In this document: positions 57,701-64,000 of the stretch, one piece after another | Position numbering within the stretch: the stretch's first letter is position 1 | Layout: every line of letters begins with the position of its first letter | Assembly (NCBI RefSeq): GCF_009830105.1 | Contig: NZ_WURB01000003.1 | Location: 344,772 to 408,771, forward strand | DNA: 64,000 nucleotides | Reading direction: 5' to 3' | DNA from: Microvirga makkahensis | Lineage (GTDB): Bacteria; Pseudomonadota; Alphaproteobacteria; Rhizobiales; Beijerinckiaceae | The notes under the pieces: model-generated | What the model was told of the DNA's origin: nothing | The model's input: the letters and a program-made list of their open reading frames with translations, nothing else | Database searches by the model: none | Made by a program: the position numbers and the translations under genes

Positions 57701-58777
57701 GACGGTGTCGTCCGCCGTGCCCATCTGCCCGTCGGCGCCAGCGCCCCTCACCGGAGTCGCGCGGGTCAGGACCATGAAATTGGACGGGCTCCCCGGGACA
57801 TAGAGCGGATCGTCGGGCTGGAGCGGCATGAAGACGGTGCCGTTTTCGCCCTTGCTGACAAGGTCGAGGCCGTGGTCGAAGAACTGGCCGAACAGGGTGA
57901 AGAAGCCGTTAAAGGGCGCAGTGTCGCCGAGATCGGCCGCGACGTTGTCGATCATGACGGTCTTCGGCGCCATCTCGATGTAATCGATGCGGGCGAGTTC
58001 AAGCGTGCTTGCGGAAGCTCTGATCTCGACGACGGAGGCCGGACCGACCTTGACGTTCTCGAACGTGATCGTGCGGAGGTTCTCGATCTGAGCACCGTTG
58101 CCGGGTGTCGCCTCGTCGAGCGTCCAGGCTCCGACCATCTTGCCGTCGACCCAAAGTTCGAGCGGGATGGCGCCGTCATTTTCGTCGAGATAGGCGACCT
58201 TCAAGTCGTACGCTCCGGGCGTGATGCCGTCCTGCGCCAAGCGGGTCGAGGTCGCGCCGGTCTGGTTCGCTCCCAGGCGCACGACCGTTCCGCCGGAGGC
58301 GCCGGCAACCGCCTCGTCGAAGAACTCCCCGGGGGTCGTGAAGTCCTCCGCCTCGATGCGGATGGGAGTGCCGGTGACGACGTGTGCCTTGCCCTCCTGG
58401 ATGAGGGCCTGGATGGCCGGATTGTCGATCGACTGATCCGCGATCAGGTTTGAAATGATGCGCGGATCGGCATCGTACACGCTACCGGGGTTCTGGTAGC
58501 TGGTCGGTGCTCCCGTCCGCGGATTGACATCGGCCGGAACATACACGGGATTGAGCAGGCGCGGCATGATCTGGTCGGCTGCCCCGTCGTATTCGTGGCC
58601 CGGGATCAGGTTGTTGTAGCTGCCGTCCACTGTGCGCAGCCCATAGGGCAGAAGGTGGTGGCTGACCAGATCGGTGAGCGGGGTCGATCCGGGGCCGTCG
58701 TGGGCGACCGAGTTCGCTTCGCCGATCTTGATCTGCTTCAGGATGAATTCGAGGTCGTGCTTGACCAGATGGACCAT
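51734..58777 (-). CDS. Giant secreted haem peroxidase with RTX repeats and a carbohydrate-binding-like insert
   Basis: A predicted type I substrate of 2347 residues. The N-terminal half is an animal-type haem peroxidase: distal His302 in GQFFDHGLDL, the EHNR helix near 575-578, and proximal His689 in VYRFGHSM. A CBM6/35- or malectin-like domain (about 138-270, IEAEDF to RIDYIEMA) is inserted before the distal His. The second half has several RTX blocks, an Ig-like domain (PTEGSPIVASIGTVQDADG region), and an RTX tail ending DLKASDFILS. The ATG at 58777 follows GGGAGG. No Sec signal peptide. First gene of the operon. The catalytic Arg of the REHNR motif reads Ser574 here. Confidence 0.92.
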   Translation of the reverse strand: MVHLVKHDLEFILKQIKIGEANSVAHDGPGSTPLTDLVSHHLLPYGLRTVDGSYNNLIPGHEYDGAADQIMPRLLNPVYVPADVNPRTGAPTSYQNPGSVYDADPRIISNLIADQSIDNPAIQALIQEGKAHVVTGTPIRIEAEDFTTPGEFFDEAVAGASGGTVVRLGANQTGATSTRLAQDGITPGAYDLKVAYLDENDGAIPLELWVDGKMVGAWTLDEATPGNGAQIENLRTITFENVKVGPASVVEIRASASTLELARIDYIEMAPKTVMIDNVAADLGDTAPFNGFFTLFGQFFDHGLDLVSKGENGTVFMPLQPDDPLYVPGSPSNFMVLTRATPVRGAGADGQMGTADDTVDHRNETTPWIDLNQVYTSNPSHQVFLREYEFSVDSDGDGIKDSHPVATGRMLEGKNGGPATWADVKEQAAGKLGILLADADVLRVPGLLTDVYGEFVRGANGLPQLVTQAGFVEGNLAQPVAASQALSAGRAFLNDIAHTAVPPAGPIDHDRNPNTPDVEVTPDADDVAGNPIVPNMYGFNLNYDNELLDRHVIVGDGRGNENIGLTSIHHVFHSEHNRMIEETKKVAIESGDLAFLNEWLAVDLPEGTALPAPGDTAAIEAFASTLTWDGERLFQAARFSTEMVYQHLVFEEFARAVAPDVDPFVFSNTTTVSGAIVAEFAHVVYRFGHSMLTENIDMIHVGADGRPVESEIGLIEAFLNPLAFGNAGINPNEAAGAILSGMSRQVGNEIDEFLTGALRNNLVGLPLDLGATNIARARETGVPSLNEARKQFFADTQDTRVKPYESWYDFALSLKNTASVINFIAAYGTHTSITSATTLEAKRAAATLLVMGGDGAPADRLDFLHGQGAYGDTALGRLGGLNDVDFWIGGLAEKKMAFGSMLGSTFTYVFEYQIEQLQAGDRFYYLSRTQGLNLLNELEADSFAQLIMRNTSLGDGRSPHVNGAAFETADVIVEMDQTRQIGADPIHSDPILNAVSPMVIRRDVDGDGDADYLRYSGVDHAVLGGTNEGDTLIGGEGDDTLWGDGGDDSLEGGYGVDHLHGGDGNDIITDSGTDIGAADVIHGDAGNDVINPGSGLDLVFGGSGQDFVYGGTEAKDITGGLGSDFIRGGTGNSFLKGNEGDDWIEGGESFDTLAGENSELFFNSTIIGHDVLNGRGNDNDYDAESGDDIMFQNEGIERNNGMAGFDWAIHKGHNQAADSDMTVSIFQNQQNNILRDRFDLVEGLSGWKHDDKLTGREVVTGAYDADGNATQVEAGAPLESYSNALLEKNVALIDGLADLVAHLARTTVTGADGKTETIVMGTGDASDILLGGAGSDTIQGNAGDDIIDGDKWLNVRIRITAGNQTYTADGMDSKIYLETDYVNGVLSETAVAQFDGKTLQQTMFDRTLNPGQLSIVREIVTGGSKATDIDVAVFSGNRADYTVTLDEEDGSITVEHNVEIVIDDPAGGDARIRSDGKDRLTNIEKLKFADGEFTVRQLFNQAPTGEPTLTDTRPTEGSPIVASIGTVQDADGIDPASYTYQWQVLVDGAWVDIAGATAVSFTPAQAQVGRQVRVAMSYTDGFGMVETVHSQPTAIVGDLFNGTGLEDVFNGTDGDDAAYGLGAADNLMGSAGNDTLDGGGGADELDGGAGDDILLGGLAVDHLTGGEGNDTLDGGDALLDVAHFTGAAADYAFGNNGTDLTVADTVGTDGVDTLRGIERLDFNGVTYAVRLGTAAGDAPLNGTNDINTVTLGRDAIFGFGGDDVINAGSGDDIVAAGDGADVINGGIGSDVINAGAGADTINQAAAHAGRDLIDGGDGEDTYVLNGSAESETFTIYTRAAAFAAITGLTLAASTEIVIARNGVVIAELDNIEEIRVSTFAVTTPGGQNGGTAGTDTIQVVGDFNGTSLNFNTITIDGNEGNDTVDITALSSAHRIVFRSNGGNDTVIGTLRPQDVIELPAGAAPGDYQITTDDDGVTTMTKAGHTLRFVCEGGLPQFGSGDSEQEETPPADDDSGDDGENGDGSCDHENGEDEEDTGSPPTQPDTSVGAPVAGTNGTEVLVGTGKGETIMALDGHDNVVAGAGADIVNGGNGNDFLSGESGRDVMFGGEGDDNMLGGDDGDMLYGEAGSDRIFGDNGSDLIDAGSGNDIVYGGAGDDVIVAAVNDGNDVYHGDDMASGSGADTLDMAAITANITANLGANGGSGSVFSTQSGSDTIWGIENIVTGSGNDVITASRAVNVIDGGAGNDVFRFLSAADADGDTILGFQPGDRLDLSAIDANGGAAGKQSFTLANGSSFSGPAKLLVTHETREDGEYTVVSGNTSGPDAAEFRISLKGNHDLKASDFILS

Positions 58778-59421
58778 GGTGTACCTCCCAGGGCTTCGCC
58801 CGCGTTGCTGCTCTCTTGCCATTGCCGGGACCAGGGCTGCGTCGCCCATAGGTCTGCAATTTCGTCAGCAATGTTGAAGGAGGACCGCCCGGCCCGCATC
58901 GCATGGAGGTACAACGATTTTCTCGTCACTCGTCCAGGTTTCGCCTCGCCTTTGGGCCAGAGCGCGATGGTCCAAAGACCACCATTCGCCTGGACCAAGG
59001 TCCAGTTTCGTCGCGCGAGACCGGTTTCGCCCTGCTACAGAGGTCCGCAGGACGCTGCGGGCGAGCGAGGAAGTTCGCATGCTAAAGGCAGGAATCGATC
59101 ACAGGCTGCCCACGGCGAAACGGCGCGGAGCGGGTTCGCCGGAAGCGCCGTTCGAAGCGGGGAATCCTGCGTTGGACGGGCGACGATGCCTGTCACGGTC
59201 CGATGATTGGTCTGCCGTGCCTCGGCCTGAGCAGTTGAAGAAGGGGCGCCCCGCATCGGCCGACCAGCGTGCCCGGCACGGCGTCTTTGCGGCGATGCTT
59301 CAGATGGAATGCGCAGGAATCGCGCGCAGGGCGCAAGTCGCTCTCCAAAGGAGAGGTTCGCAGCGATTGCCATAGGAGGTCACCTCTAGGCCCTTCCGCT
59401 CCGGGTGACCTCGCGCTCGAC
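58778..59421. other. Intergenic region upstream of the peroxidase gene
   Basis: This stretch of 644 bases holds the promoter of the secretion operon and the 3' end of the regulator gene. Open frames on both strands are short, Arg- and Pro-rich and without domain likeness. I could not identify a clear promoter or operator by eye. Confidence 0.45.
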
Positions 59422-60072
59422 TCAGACCCGATCGCTCTCCAGCTCGCTCCACTCGCGTTTGGCGATAAGAACCGCCTCGACCCTGTTTCTGGCCTTGAGT
59501 TTTCGCAGGATGTTGGTGACGTGGTACTTGACGGTCTTCTCCTGCACGTCCAGGCACTCGCCGACCTCGCGGTTGCTCAGCCCGCTCGCGACGAGGCGCA
59601 ACGTGCGCTTCTCCTGTTCGGAAAGGGATGAAAGCGGGCCCACTTTCATCCGTGTCTTGCTCGACAGGAGGCGCAGGGCGAGGTCCGGGGACATGAAGGT
59701 GCTGCCACCCTTCAGGCTTCTCACGGCCGTGATCAAGTCAGGCGCCCGGATCCCCTTGGGGAGGTAACCGACGGCCCCCGCCTCGAGAGCTCCCATCACG
59801 TCCTCATCGTTCTCCGAGACCGTCAGCATCGCGACCCGCGGCGGATCCGGCATCTCAAGGATCCGACGGGCCGCCTCGATTCCGTTTCCAGGCATCGACA
59901 CATCGAGAAGAACGAGATCGGGTGCAAGCTCCGTTACAAGCTGCAAGGCATCCGCGGCAGAGGCCCCTTCGCCCACGACTTCGATCATGTCGTCCAGCGT
60001 GAGCGACTGGATCACTCCAGACCGGAACAGCGAGTGGTCATCCACCACCACGACACGAATTTTCTCAATCAT
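59422..60072 (-). CDS. LuxR/NarL-type response regulator
   Basis: A receiver domain (acidic pair in VVVDDHSLF, phospho-acceptor in LLDVSMPG, lysine in GYLPKGI) joined to a LuxR helix-turn-helix (LSEQEKRTLRLVASGLSNREVGE and VKYHVTNILRKL). 216 residues. The ATG at 60072 overlaps the stop of the kinase gene (ATGA), so the two are a coupled pair. Its target is unknown; the secretion operon is a natural candidate because it lies just downstream. Confidence 0.92.
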   Translation of the reverse strand: MIEKIRVVVVDDHSLFRSGVIQSLTLDDMIEVVGEGASAADALQLVTELAPDLVLLDVSMPGNGIEAARRILEMPDPPRVAMLTVSENDEDVMGALEAGAVGYLPKGIRAPDLITAVRSLKGGSTFMSPDLALRLLSSKTRMKVGPLSSLSEQEKRTLRLVASGLSNREVGECLDVQEKTVKYHVTNILRKLKARNRVEAVLIAKREWSELESDRV

Positions 60073-61481
60073 TCCGACCTCCCCCCCGGGATAAGCAGCT
60101 CCATCGCGACCCTGGTTCCTCCACCCGGGATCTTTCCTATACGGAAAGTGCCGCCCAGGCTTTCCACCCGTTCTCGAAGCCCGATGAGCCCCAGACCGGA
60201 TTCGGGTGTGGACGGGTAACCGCCTGTTCCCCCGCTGTCCTCCACGCTCAGGCACATGACCCGCCCCGCGAACCTGCAGGCGACCTTCTGCCCGTTTCCT
60301 CCGGCGTGGCGGAAGGCATTGTTGAGCCCCTCCTGCACGAACCGGTACGCACAGATCTTGACCGCATGCGGGAGTGACTGGGTGATCTCGCCGCATTCGG
60401 CCGCAACACTGCTGCCGGTGCGTTGCTCGTGGGCGCGAACCGCACGCCTGATCACCTCGGGAAGCGGCAGGGCTTCCAGTTCCGGCAGCATCAATCCCTT
60501 CGATATGGCCCGGATATCTTGGATCGCATCGGCCAGGACGGCATCGAGTGCCTGCAAATCCTTCTCCCGGTCGGCATCCGTCCTCGCACGACGTGCGTGC
60601 TCCACCTTCAAGGCGGCTAGTCCGATAAGTTGGGCCGGTCCGTCGTGCAGTTCCGCACCCAGTCCTCGGAGGTAGCGTTCGGTCAGCTCCGAAACGCGCC
60701 CTGAGGCCCGTTGGACGCGTTCCCGGAGTGCGCGGTTGCGCTGGGACGTCAGCTCGACTTGCGCCATGCGTTCACGCAACTCCCTCTGCTGATTCATGAT
60801 GATCCCGTTGCCGCGATAGACGATCCAGAACAAGCCCGCCATGATCAGGATGGTGGCGCCGATCCGTGCGAGCCAGCTGTTGAGGCGCAGCCGCCACAGC
60901 CTTTCCTCCAGCGGCTCCGCCACCTCATGGATCTCCGCAACGGCAATGATCCGCCCGGTGAGATGCTCCCGGATCGGGGTGTAGATCTCGAGATAGCGGG
61001 AGGTGAAGCCTCTGGCCTCGTGCTCGTCGGCCTGAAGATCGGTGTAACGAGCGGAGACTTCTCCGGTGAGCGCGTCGATGACACCGGCAGGAGGAGCGAA
61101 TCTGCGTCCGATCAGCTCGGGCGATTTCGAATATGCGACAAGGCCATCCCCCTTCCAGATCTCGACGTGAGGAAAACGGCTCTCGAAACTTTCCTTGTCA
61201 AGCAACCGATCCAACTCGGCTCGATCGCTCGCCGGCAAGACCCCATCCTTCGCAAGATTGTGGCTCAGCGGAGAAAGGAAGCTGTCGATGAACAATGCGG
61301 TTGTCGCGGCCTCCCGGTTGATCGTGTTCCTGGAAATGATCTCGGCGGTGAACACCCCTTCCACGATCATCGCGAGCAACATGATGGCACCGCCCGTCAC
61401 CGCGAACTGACGGGTCAGGCTCCAGGACTCCACGGTCTCTCTCCACCGACGAGATCCTAGTCGTGCCTCAATCCCTGACAT
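60069..61481 (-). CDS. Membrane histidine kinase of the HisKA_3/NarX-DegS type
   Basis: A sensor kinase with one N-terminal helix (residues 27-45), a periplasmic sensing domain of about 150 residues, and a second helix (about 205-222, IGATILIMAGLFWIVY). The coiled region leads to the phosphorylated His279 in ELHDGPAQLIGL, then an HATPase domain with the N-box FVQEGLNNAFRH and the G-box GLGLIGLRER. 470 residues. The periplasmic part looks Cache-like by shape only. It is translationally coupled to the response regulator downstream. Confidence 0.9.
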   Translation of the reverse strand: MSGIEARLGSRRWRETVESWSLTRQFAVTGGAIMLLAMIVEGVFTAEIISRNTINREAATTALFIDSFLSPLSHNLAKDGVLPASDRAELDRLLDKESFESRFPHVEIWKGDGLVAYSKSPELIGRRFAPPAGVIDALTGEVSARYTDLQADEHEARGFTSRYLEIYTPIREHLTGRIIAVAEIHEVAEPLEERLWRLRLNSWLARIGATILIMAGLFWIVYRGNGIIMNQQRELRERMAQVELTSQRNRALRERVQRASGRVSELTERYLRGLGAELHDGPAQLIGLAALKVEHARRARTDADREKDLQALDAVLADAIQDIRAISKGLMLPELEALPLPEVIRRAVRAHEQRTGSSVAAECGEITQSLPHAVKICAYRFVQEGLNNAFRHAGGNGQKVACRFAGRVMCLSVEDSGGTGGYPSTPESGLGLIGLRERVESLGGTFRIGKIPGGGTRVAMELLIPGGRSE

Positions 61482-61871
61482 TCCTTGCCCCGACTTTTAC
61501 CCTAGAAAAGCCAGAATATGCGAGGCCGCCGCCACGGCAATCGACGAAGGTCCAGCGGCGAACTGGACTTTGGTCGGGGTGAATACCCCTTTCGGGCGCA
61601 GGAATGCGATGGGCCCGGCGCGAGGAAAATTGATTCTTCGAGATCGCGGGACTCCTTGCCACACAAGCCTTGCTGCATGTCCGACGGCGTCAACAGGGGA
61701 TGCGTCACGAGCAAGAGCGATCCATTGGGAGTAGCACTTCCTGTCGTTGAACTACCCCGTAGGAATGAGGGACTCGATTTCTTTGGGCGGCTACGCTCTT
61801 CAGGCAAGAATTCCTGGGACTCGGGGCACATCGACCCGCAGCGCCAGGTATACATCCGGGGGGATGGTTTC
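61482..61871. other. Divergent promoter region between kinase and second regulator
   Basis: These 390 bases separate two genes transcribed away from each other, so promoters for both should lie here. I see no coding frame with domain likeness. No clear palindrome or sigma consensus stands out by eye. Confidence 0.45.
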
Positions 61872-62591
61872 ATGACTTCGATTTCTGTTGCCTTGATCGA
61901 CGGCCATCCCGTCACGATCGATGGTCTGGCGCATGTGCTCGCAGCGCAGGGTACTTTCACCGTCGTGGCGCGGGGAAAAAGCTCTCAGGACGCGATTACG
62001 ATCGCGAAGCGCCATCGGCCCGACCTGGTCATCCTGGACCCGGCGATCTCCGGGAATGCCATCGCGGCAATCTCCGAGATTGCAACCAATGACGCAAGGA
62101 TCGGAATCATCGCGTTCTCAGGGGCTCTTGGAGTGGATCATGCGGTGAGCGCGCTGGAGGCAGGGGCTCGAGGGTACGTATCCAAGTCATGCACCGCGGA
62201 TGAGCTTGTCAGCGCCGCGAAGGCGGTGACCGCAGGGGACACCTACGTGTCTCAGAATTTTGCGAGCGAGGTGATCAGCGCCCTGCGGAACGCATCCGTG
62301 CGAAGGATCGCCATGCAGGCACTCAAACTGAGCGCCAGGGAGGACCAGATTGTCCAGTTCCTGCTCAACGGAAGAACGAACAAGGAAATCGCATCAAAAC
62401 TCGGGATTACCGAAAGGACGGTCAAGCACTACATGACGGTTCTGATGCAGAAGCTGAACGCCCGCAACCGCGTCGAGGTCGTGATCGCAGCGCAAAAGTT
62501 CAAACACCAGATGGTGCCATCCCATCGGGAGCTCGGCGGCCTGGGCAGCCATCACTCGCTCACGTCTGCTGGCAGATCGTATCTGTCATAA
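61872..62591 (+). CDS. LuxR-type response regulator with an atypical receiver domain
   Basis: A second NarL-like regulator. The HTH half is typical (LSAREDQIVQFLLNGRTNKEIASKL and TVKHYMTVLMQKL) and is similar to the HTH of the first regulator, including the KLNARNRVEVV end. In the receiver, the phospho-acceptor Asp (VILDPAISG) and Lys (GYVSKSC) are present, but the acidic pair at the start of the fold reads ALIDGHPV, so one Asp is replaced by Gly. The ATG at 61872 has a GGGGGGATGG ribosome-binding site. 239 residues. Confidence 0.88.
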   Translation: MTSISVALIDGHPVTIDGLAHVLAAQGTFTVVARGKSSQDAITIAKRHRPDLVILDPAISGNAIAAISEIATNDARIGIIAFSGALGVDHAVSALEAGARGYVSKSCTADELVSAAKAVTAGDTYVSQNFASEVISALRNASVRRIAMQALKLSAREDQIVQFLLNGRTNKEIASKLGITERTVKHYMTVLMQKLNARNRVEVVIAAQKFKHQMVPSHRELGGLGSHHSLTSAGRSYLS

Positions 62592-62672
62592 TCAGCCCCT
62601 CGTCGCGCTGCGCTGTCCGGGACGAGACCTCGCAAACCTCCAGACGGGGCCGGGAACATTCGGGACGACGGG

Positions 62673-63458
62673 TCAAATCCTGACGTAGTTGAAGCAGCCG
62701 GAAGGAAGTCCGGCTCCGCTCACGAGGATCGCGCCTTGCCCGAACAGCATCAGTCCTGATTGTTCCTCCGGAATTCGGATGACAACCAGCTCCCCGCTGC
62801 GGTCGGTCCACACCAGTTCCCCGCCTACCGCAGCGACGGCCTCGAAGATGCGCCCCTGGGAAGTTCCGGGGGCGAACAGCACCGTGGTGAACTCGTTCCC
62901 TTGCGGCGGCCAGAGAGCGACGGCTCCGGCTCCCAAGACCAAGAGAGTCGCAGTGGATCTGACGACGGCGTTCCGACGTGATGACAACCCGTCACCCTCA
63001 TCCGGAGAATCTGCCGACAGCCAGCCGAGGATCAGGGGCGCGATGCCGAACAAACCGAGCCAGAGCAGATCCCAGAACAGAGGGTTCGAACTATCCATGC
63101 GGATGCGGTGGATGCCGAGCAGCCAGTGCGAGAGAACCGAGTCGATCACGTGCCAAAAGCCGAAGCCGATCAGGATGCTTCCGAACAGCAGGCGGCCCGA
63201 GCCACGGGGAGCATTCCTCGAAGCCCACAGCAGCCACAGCCCCGTAGCCGCAATGATATACATGAGGGCATGAAAGTAACCGTCGGCGGCCACCTGAAAG
63301 CGTATGTCTTCGGGGTTGATCGTGCTCAGCAGGTGATGCCATTGGAGGATCTGGTGAAGCAGGATCCCGTCGAAAAAGCCGCCGAGCGCGAATCCCAGAA
63401 GGTAGCCCGACCACAGGTAGCGGCCACTGGTTGCGGTACGTGTCACGGCTGCTCCCAT
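62673..63458 (-). CDS. DUF2243 membrane protein with a C-terminal extension
   Basis: An inner-membrane protein. The DUF2243 core has GYLLGFALGGFFDGILLHQIL, a histidine-rich pair (ILQWHHLLS), and DGYFHALMYIIAATGLWLLW; further helices follow. The last about 75 residues (from TTVLFAPGTSQGRIFE to the end) form a soluble beta-alpha region resembling a short prodomain-like fold, not part of the usual DUF2243 core. About 261 residues from the ATG at 63458. The gene lies near fragments of redox and regulator genes, a setting in which DUF2243 occurs in some metal-resistance regions. Confidence 0.8.
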   Translation of the reverse strand: MGAAVTRTATSGRYLWSGYLLGFALGGFFDGILLHQILQWHHLLSTINPEDIRFQVAADGYFHALMYIIAATGLWLLWASRNAPRGSGRLLFGSILIGFGFWHVIDSVLSHWLLGIHRIRMDSSNPLFWDLLWLGLFGIAPLILGWLSADSPDEGDGLSSRRNAVVRSTATLLVLGAGAVALWPPQGNEFTTVLFAPGTSQGRIFEAVAAVGGELVWTDRSGELVVIRIPEEQSGLMLFGQGAILVSGAGLPSGCFNYVRI

Positions 63459-63579
63459 CTCGAAAGCGGTACTGCCCCGACCTGTCAACCGATACCCGGG
63501 CGAGATGTTTCCCAAGCCCCTCTCCGGATCCTTTCCTCGGCTTTGGAAGTGACAGCGCCGACACAATCCTCCTGGACCT

Positions 63580-63890
63580 TCACGAGGGGCAGGCGACCTC
63601 ACCGCATGTCTTAAGAGCGGCGACGATTCTGCCGATGGACCTGGGGCCGAGATAGCCGAGCACGCCGACCCCGGACGCCACGAAGGACGGCGTCGCCACC
63701 AGGCCCAGGTTGGCCGCGAGCTGGATCTGCTCCCGCAGCATCCCGCCCACCTTCTCGCTGTCGGCCATGGGCTCGATTCGGCGAAGACATTGCGGTCGAT
63801 CTCCTTGCAGGTCACGCACCACTCGGCGAAGTCAACCAGGATTGGTCTGCCCTGCGCCTGGGCCGTTTGAACCGCGGCGCTGCCAGAACC
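63580..63890 (-). pseudogene. Thioredoxin-like gene remnant (DsbD-type fragment with DsbA-like tail)
   Basis: Reading on the minus strand, the DNA first gives a thioredoxin-like motif ([19 protein letters not shown] with the CVTC pair, near 63850-63795), then a change of frame and a tail ([19 protein letters not shown] and YLGPRSIGRIVAALK) typical of DsbA-like proteins. No continuous start or complete fold is present, so it is a broken gene or a fusion of two fragments. Confidence 0.65.
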
Positions 63891-64000
63891 CCACGCCGGT
63901 CCTGCTCCTGACCGCCAAGGACACCGTGGCCGACCGGATCGGCGGCCTCGACAGCGGCGCGGACGACTATCTCGGCAAGCCCTTCGATCTCGACGAGGTC
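63879..64000 (+). pseudogene. Response-regulator receiver fragment, OmpR-like (5' end missing, runs off window)
   Basis: The plus strand encodes [20 protein letters not shown] and then [16 protein letters not shown], the second half of an OmpR/QseB-like receiver, with no first half. The homology begins abruptly next to the thioredoxin remnant, so a recombination break lies about position 63880. The rest of the gene is outside the window. Confidence 0.7.

Noticed and set aside
54011..58453. A 1480-codon open frame on the plus strand opposite the peroxidase gene
   Set aside because: It is antisense to a gene with clear peroxidase and RTX domains. Long antisense frames are expected in GC-rich DNA with strongly biased codons, and its translation has no domain likeness.
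47553..58849. Short-period DNA repeats that might be taken for a CRISPR array or satellite
   Set aside because: The period follows the nine-residue RTX code (GGxGxDxUx) within open frames; copies are diverged and there are no spacers of constant length.
59035..59373. A 112-codon minus-strand open frame between the regulator and the peroxidase
   Set aside because: Arg-, Pro- and Ala-rich with no conserved pattern or ribosome-binding site; regarded as noncoding.

Overview
The window looks like chromosomal DNA of a high-GC alphaproteobacterium of the Hyphomicrobiales (Rhizobiales), most likely Methylobacteriaceae and close to Microvirga or Methylobacterium. The evidence is the clpS-clpA pair, the pcm-tolC-popZ-valS block, an aapJQMP amino-acid transporter, a phasin, an EcfG-type general-stress sigma factor with EcfG-like promoters nearby, and large RTX proteins. 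No 16S rRNA is present, so the genus is an inference.

Layout. 1-7.1 kb: clpA (cut by the window edge) and clpS, a phasin with TGC-rich palindromes over its promoter, a penicillin-binding D-Ala-D-Ala carboxypeptidase with a SPOR domain, a membrane-anchored J-domain protein and three small genes. 7.1-15.2 kb: a biotin-dependent acyl-CoA carboxylase alpha subunit, valS, popZ, tolC, pcm and tRNA-Cys. 15.4-17.2 kb: tRNA-Asn, a 51-bp duplicate of its 3' part (the scar of an integrated element) and a decayed DNA photolyase. 17.4-25.3 kb: AlaX-type editing protein, a mercaptopyruvate sulfurtransferase, the aap operon and cystathionine beta-lyase. 25.4-29.8 kb: a three-gene lipid glycosylation cluster (GT39, GT2, LpxB-N-like) and a serralysin-like protease. 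30-34 kb: RtcB RNA ligase, a sigma factor that appears to carry its own NepR-like segment, YidB-like and small membrane proteins, and an orphan response regulator. 34-45.5 kb: tamB-tamA, a PP2C-like phosphatase and an iron-type ABC importer. 45.8-62.6 kb: a type I secretion operon with two RTX proteins, one a 2347-residue haem-peroxidase, next to a two-component system and a second LuxR-type regulator. 62.6-64 kb: a DUF2243 membrane protein and gene debris.

How parts fit together. The operon at 45.8-58.8 kb reads, in transcription order: peroxidase-RTX, ABC exporter, membrane-anchored RTX protein, HlyD adaptor, small coupled gene. The TolC-type outer-membrane partner would be the distant tolC at 13-14 kb, and the protease at 28-29 kb is a further possible client. 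The kinase and its regulator lie directly upstream on the same strand and the second regulator diverges from them, so this cluster may control the secretion operon. The stress sigma factor at 32 kb sits beside two genes with EcfG-like promoters (YidB-like protein and response regulator), which suggests a small local stress regulon.

The least conventional items are the NepR-EcfG fusion, the secreted peroxidase with a carbohydrate-binding-like insert and an altered catalytic arginine motif, and the RTX protein encoded between the exporter and adaptor genes with its own N-terminal membrane segment.
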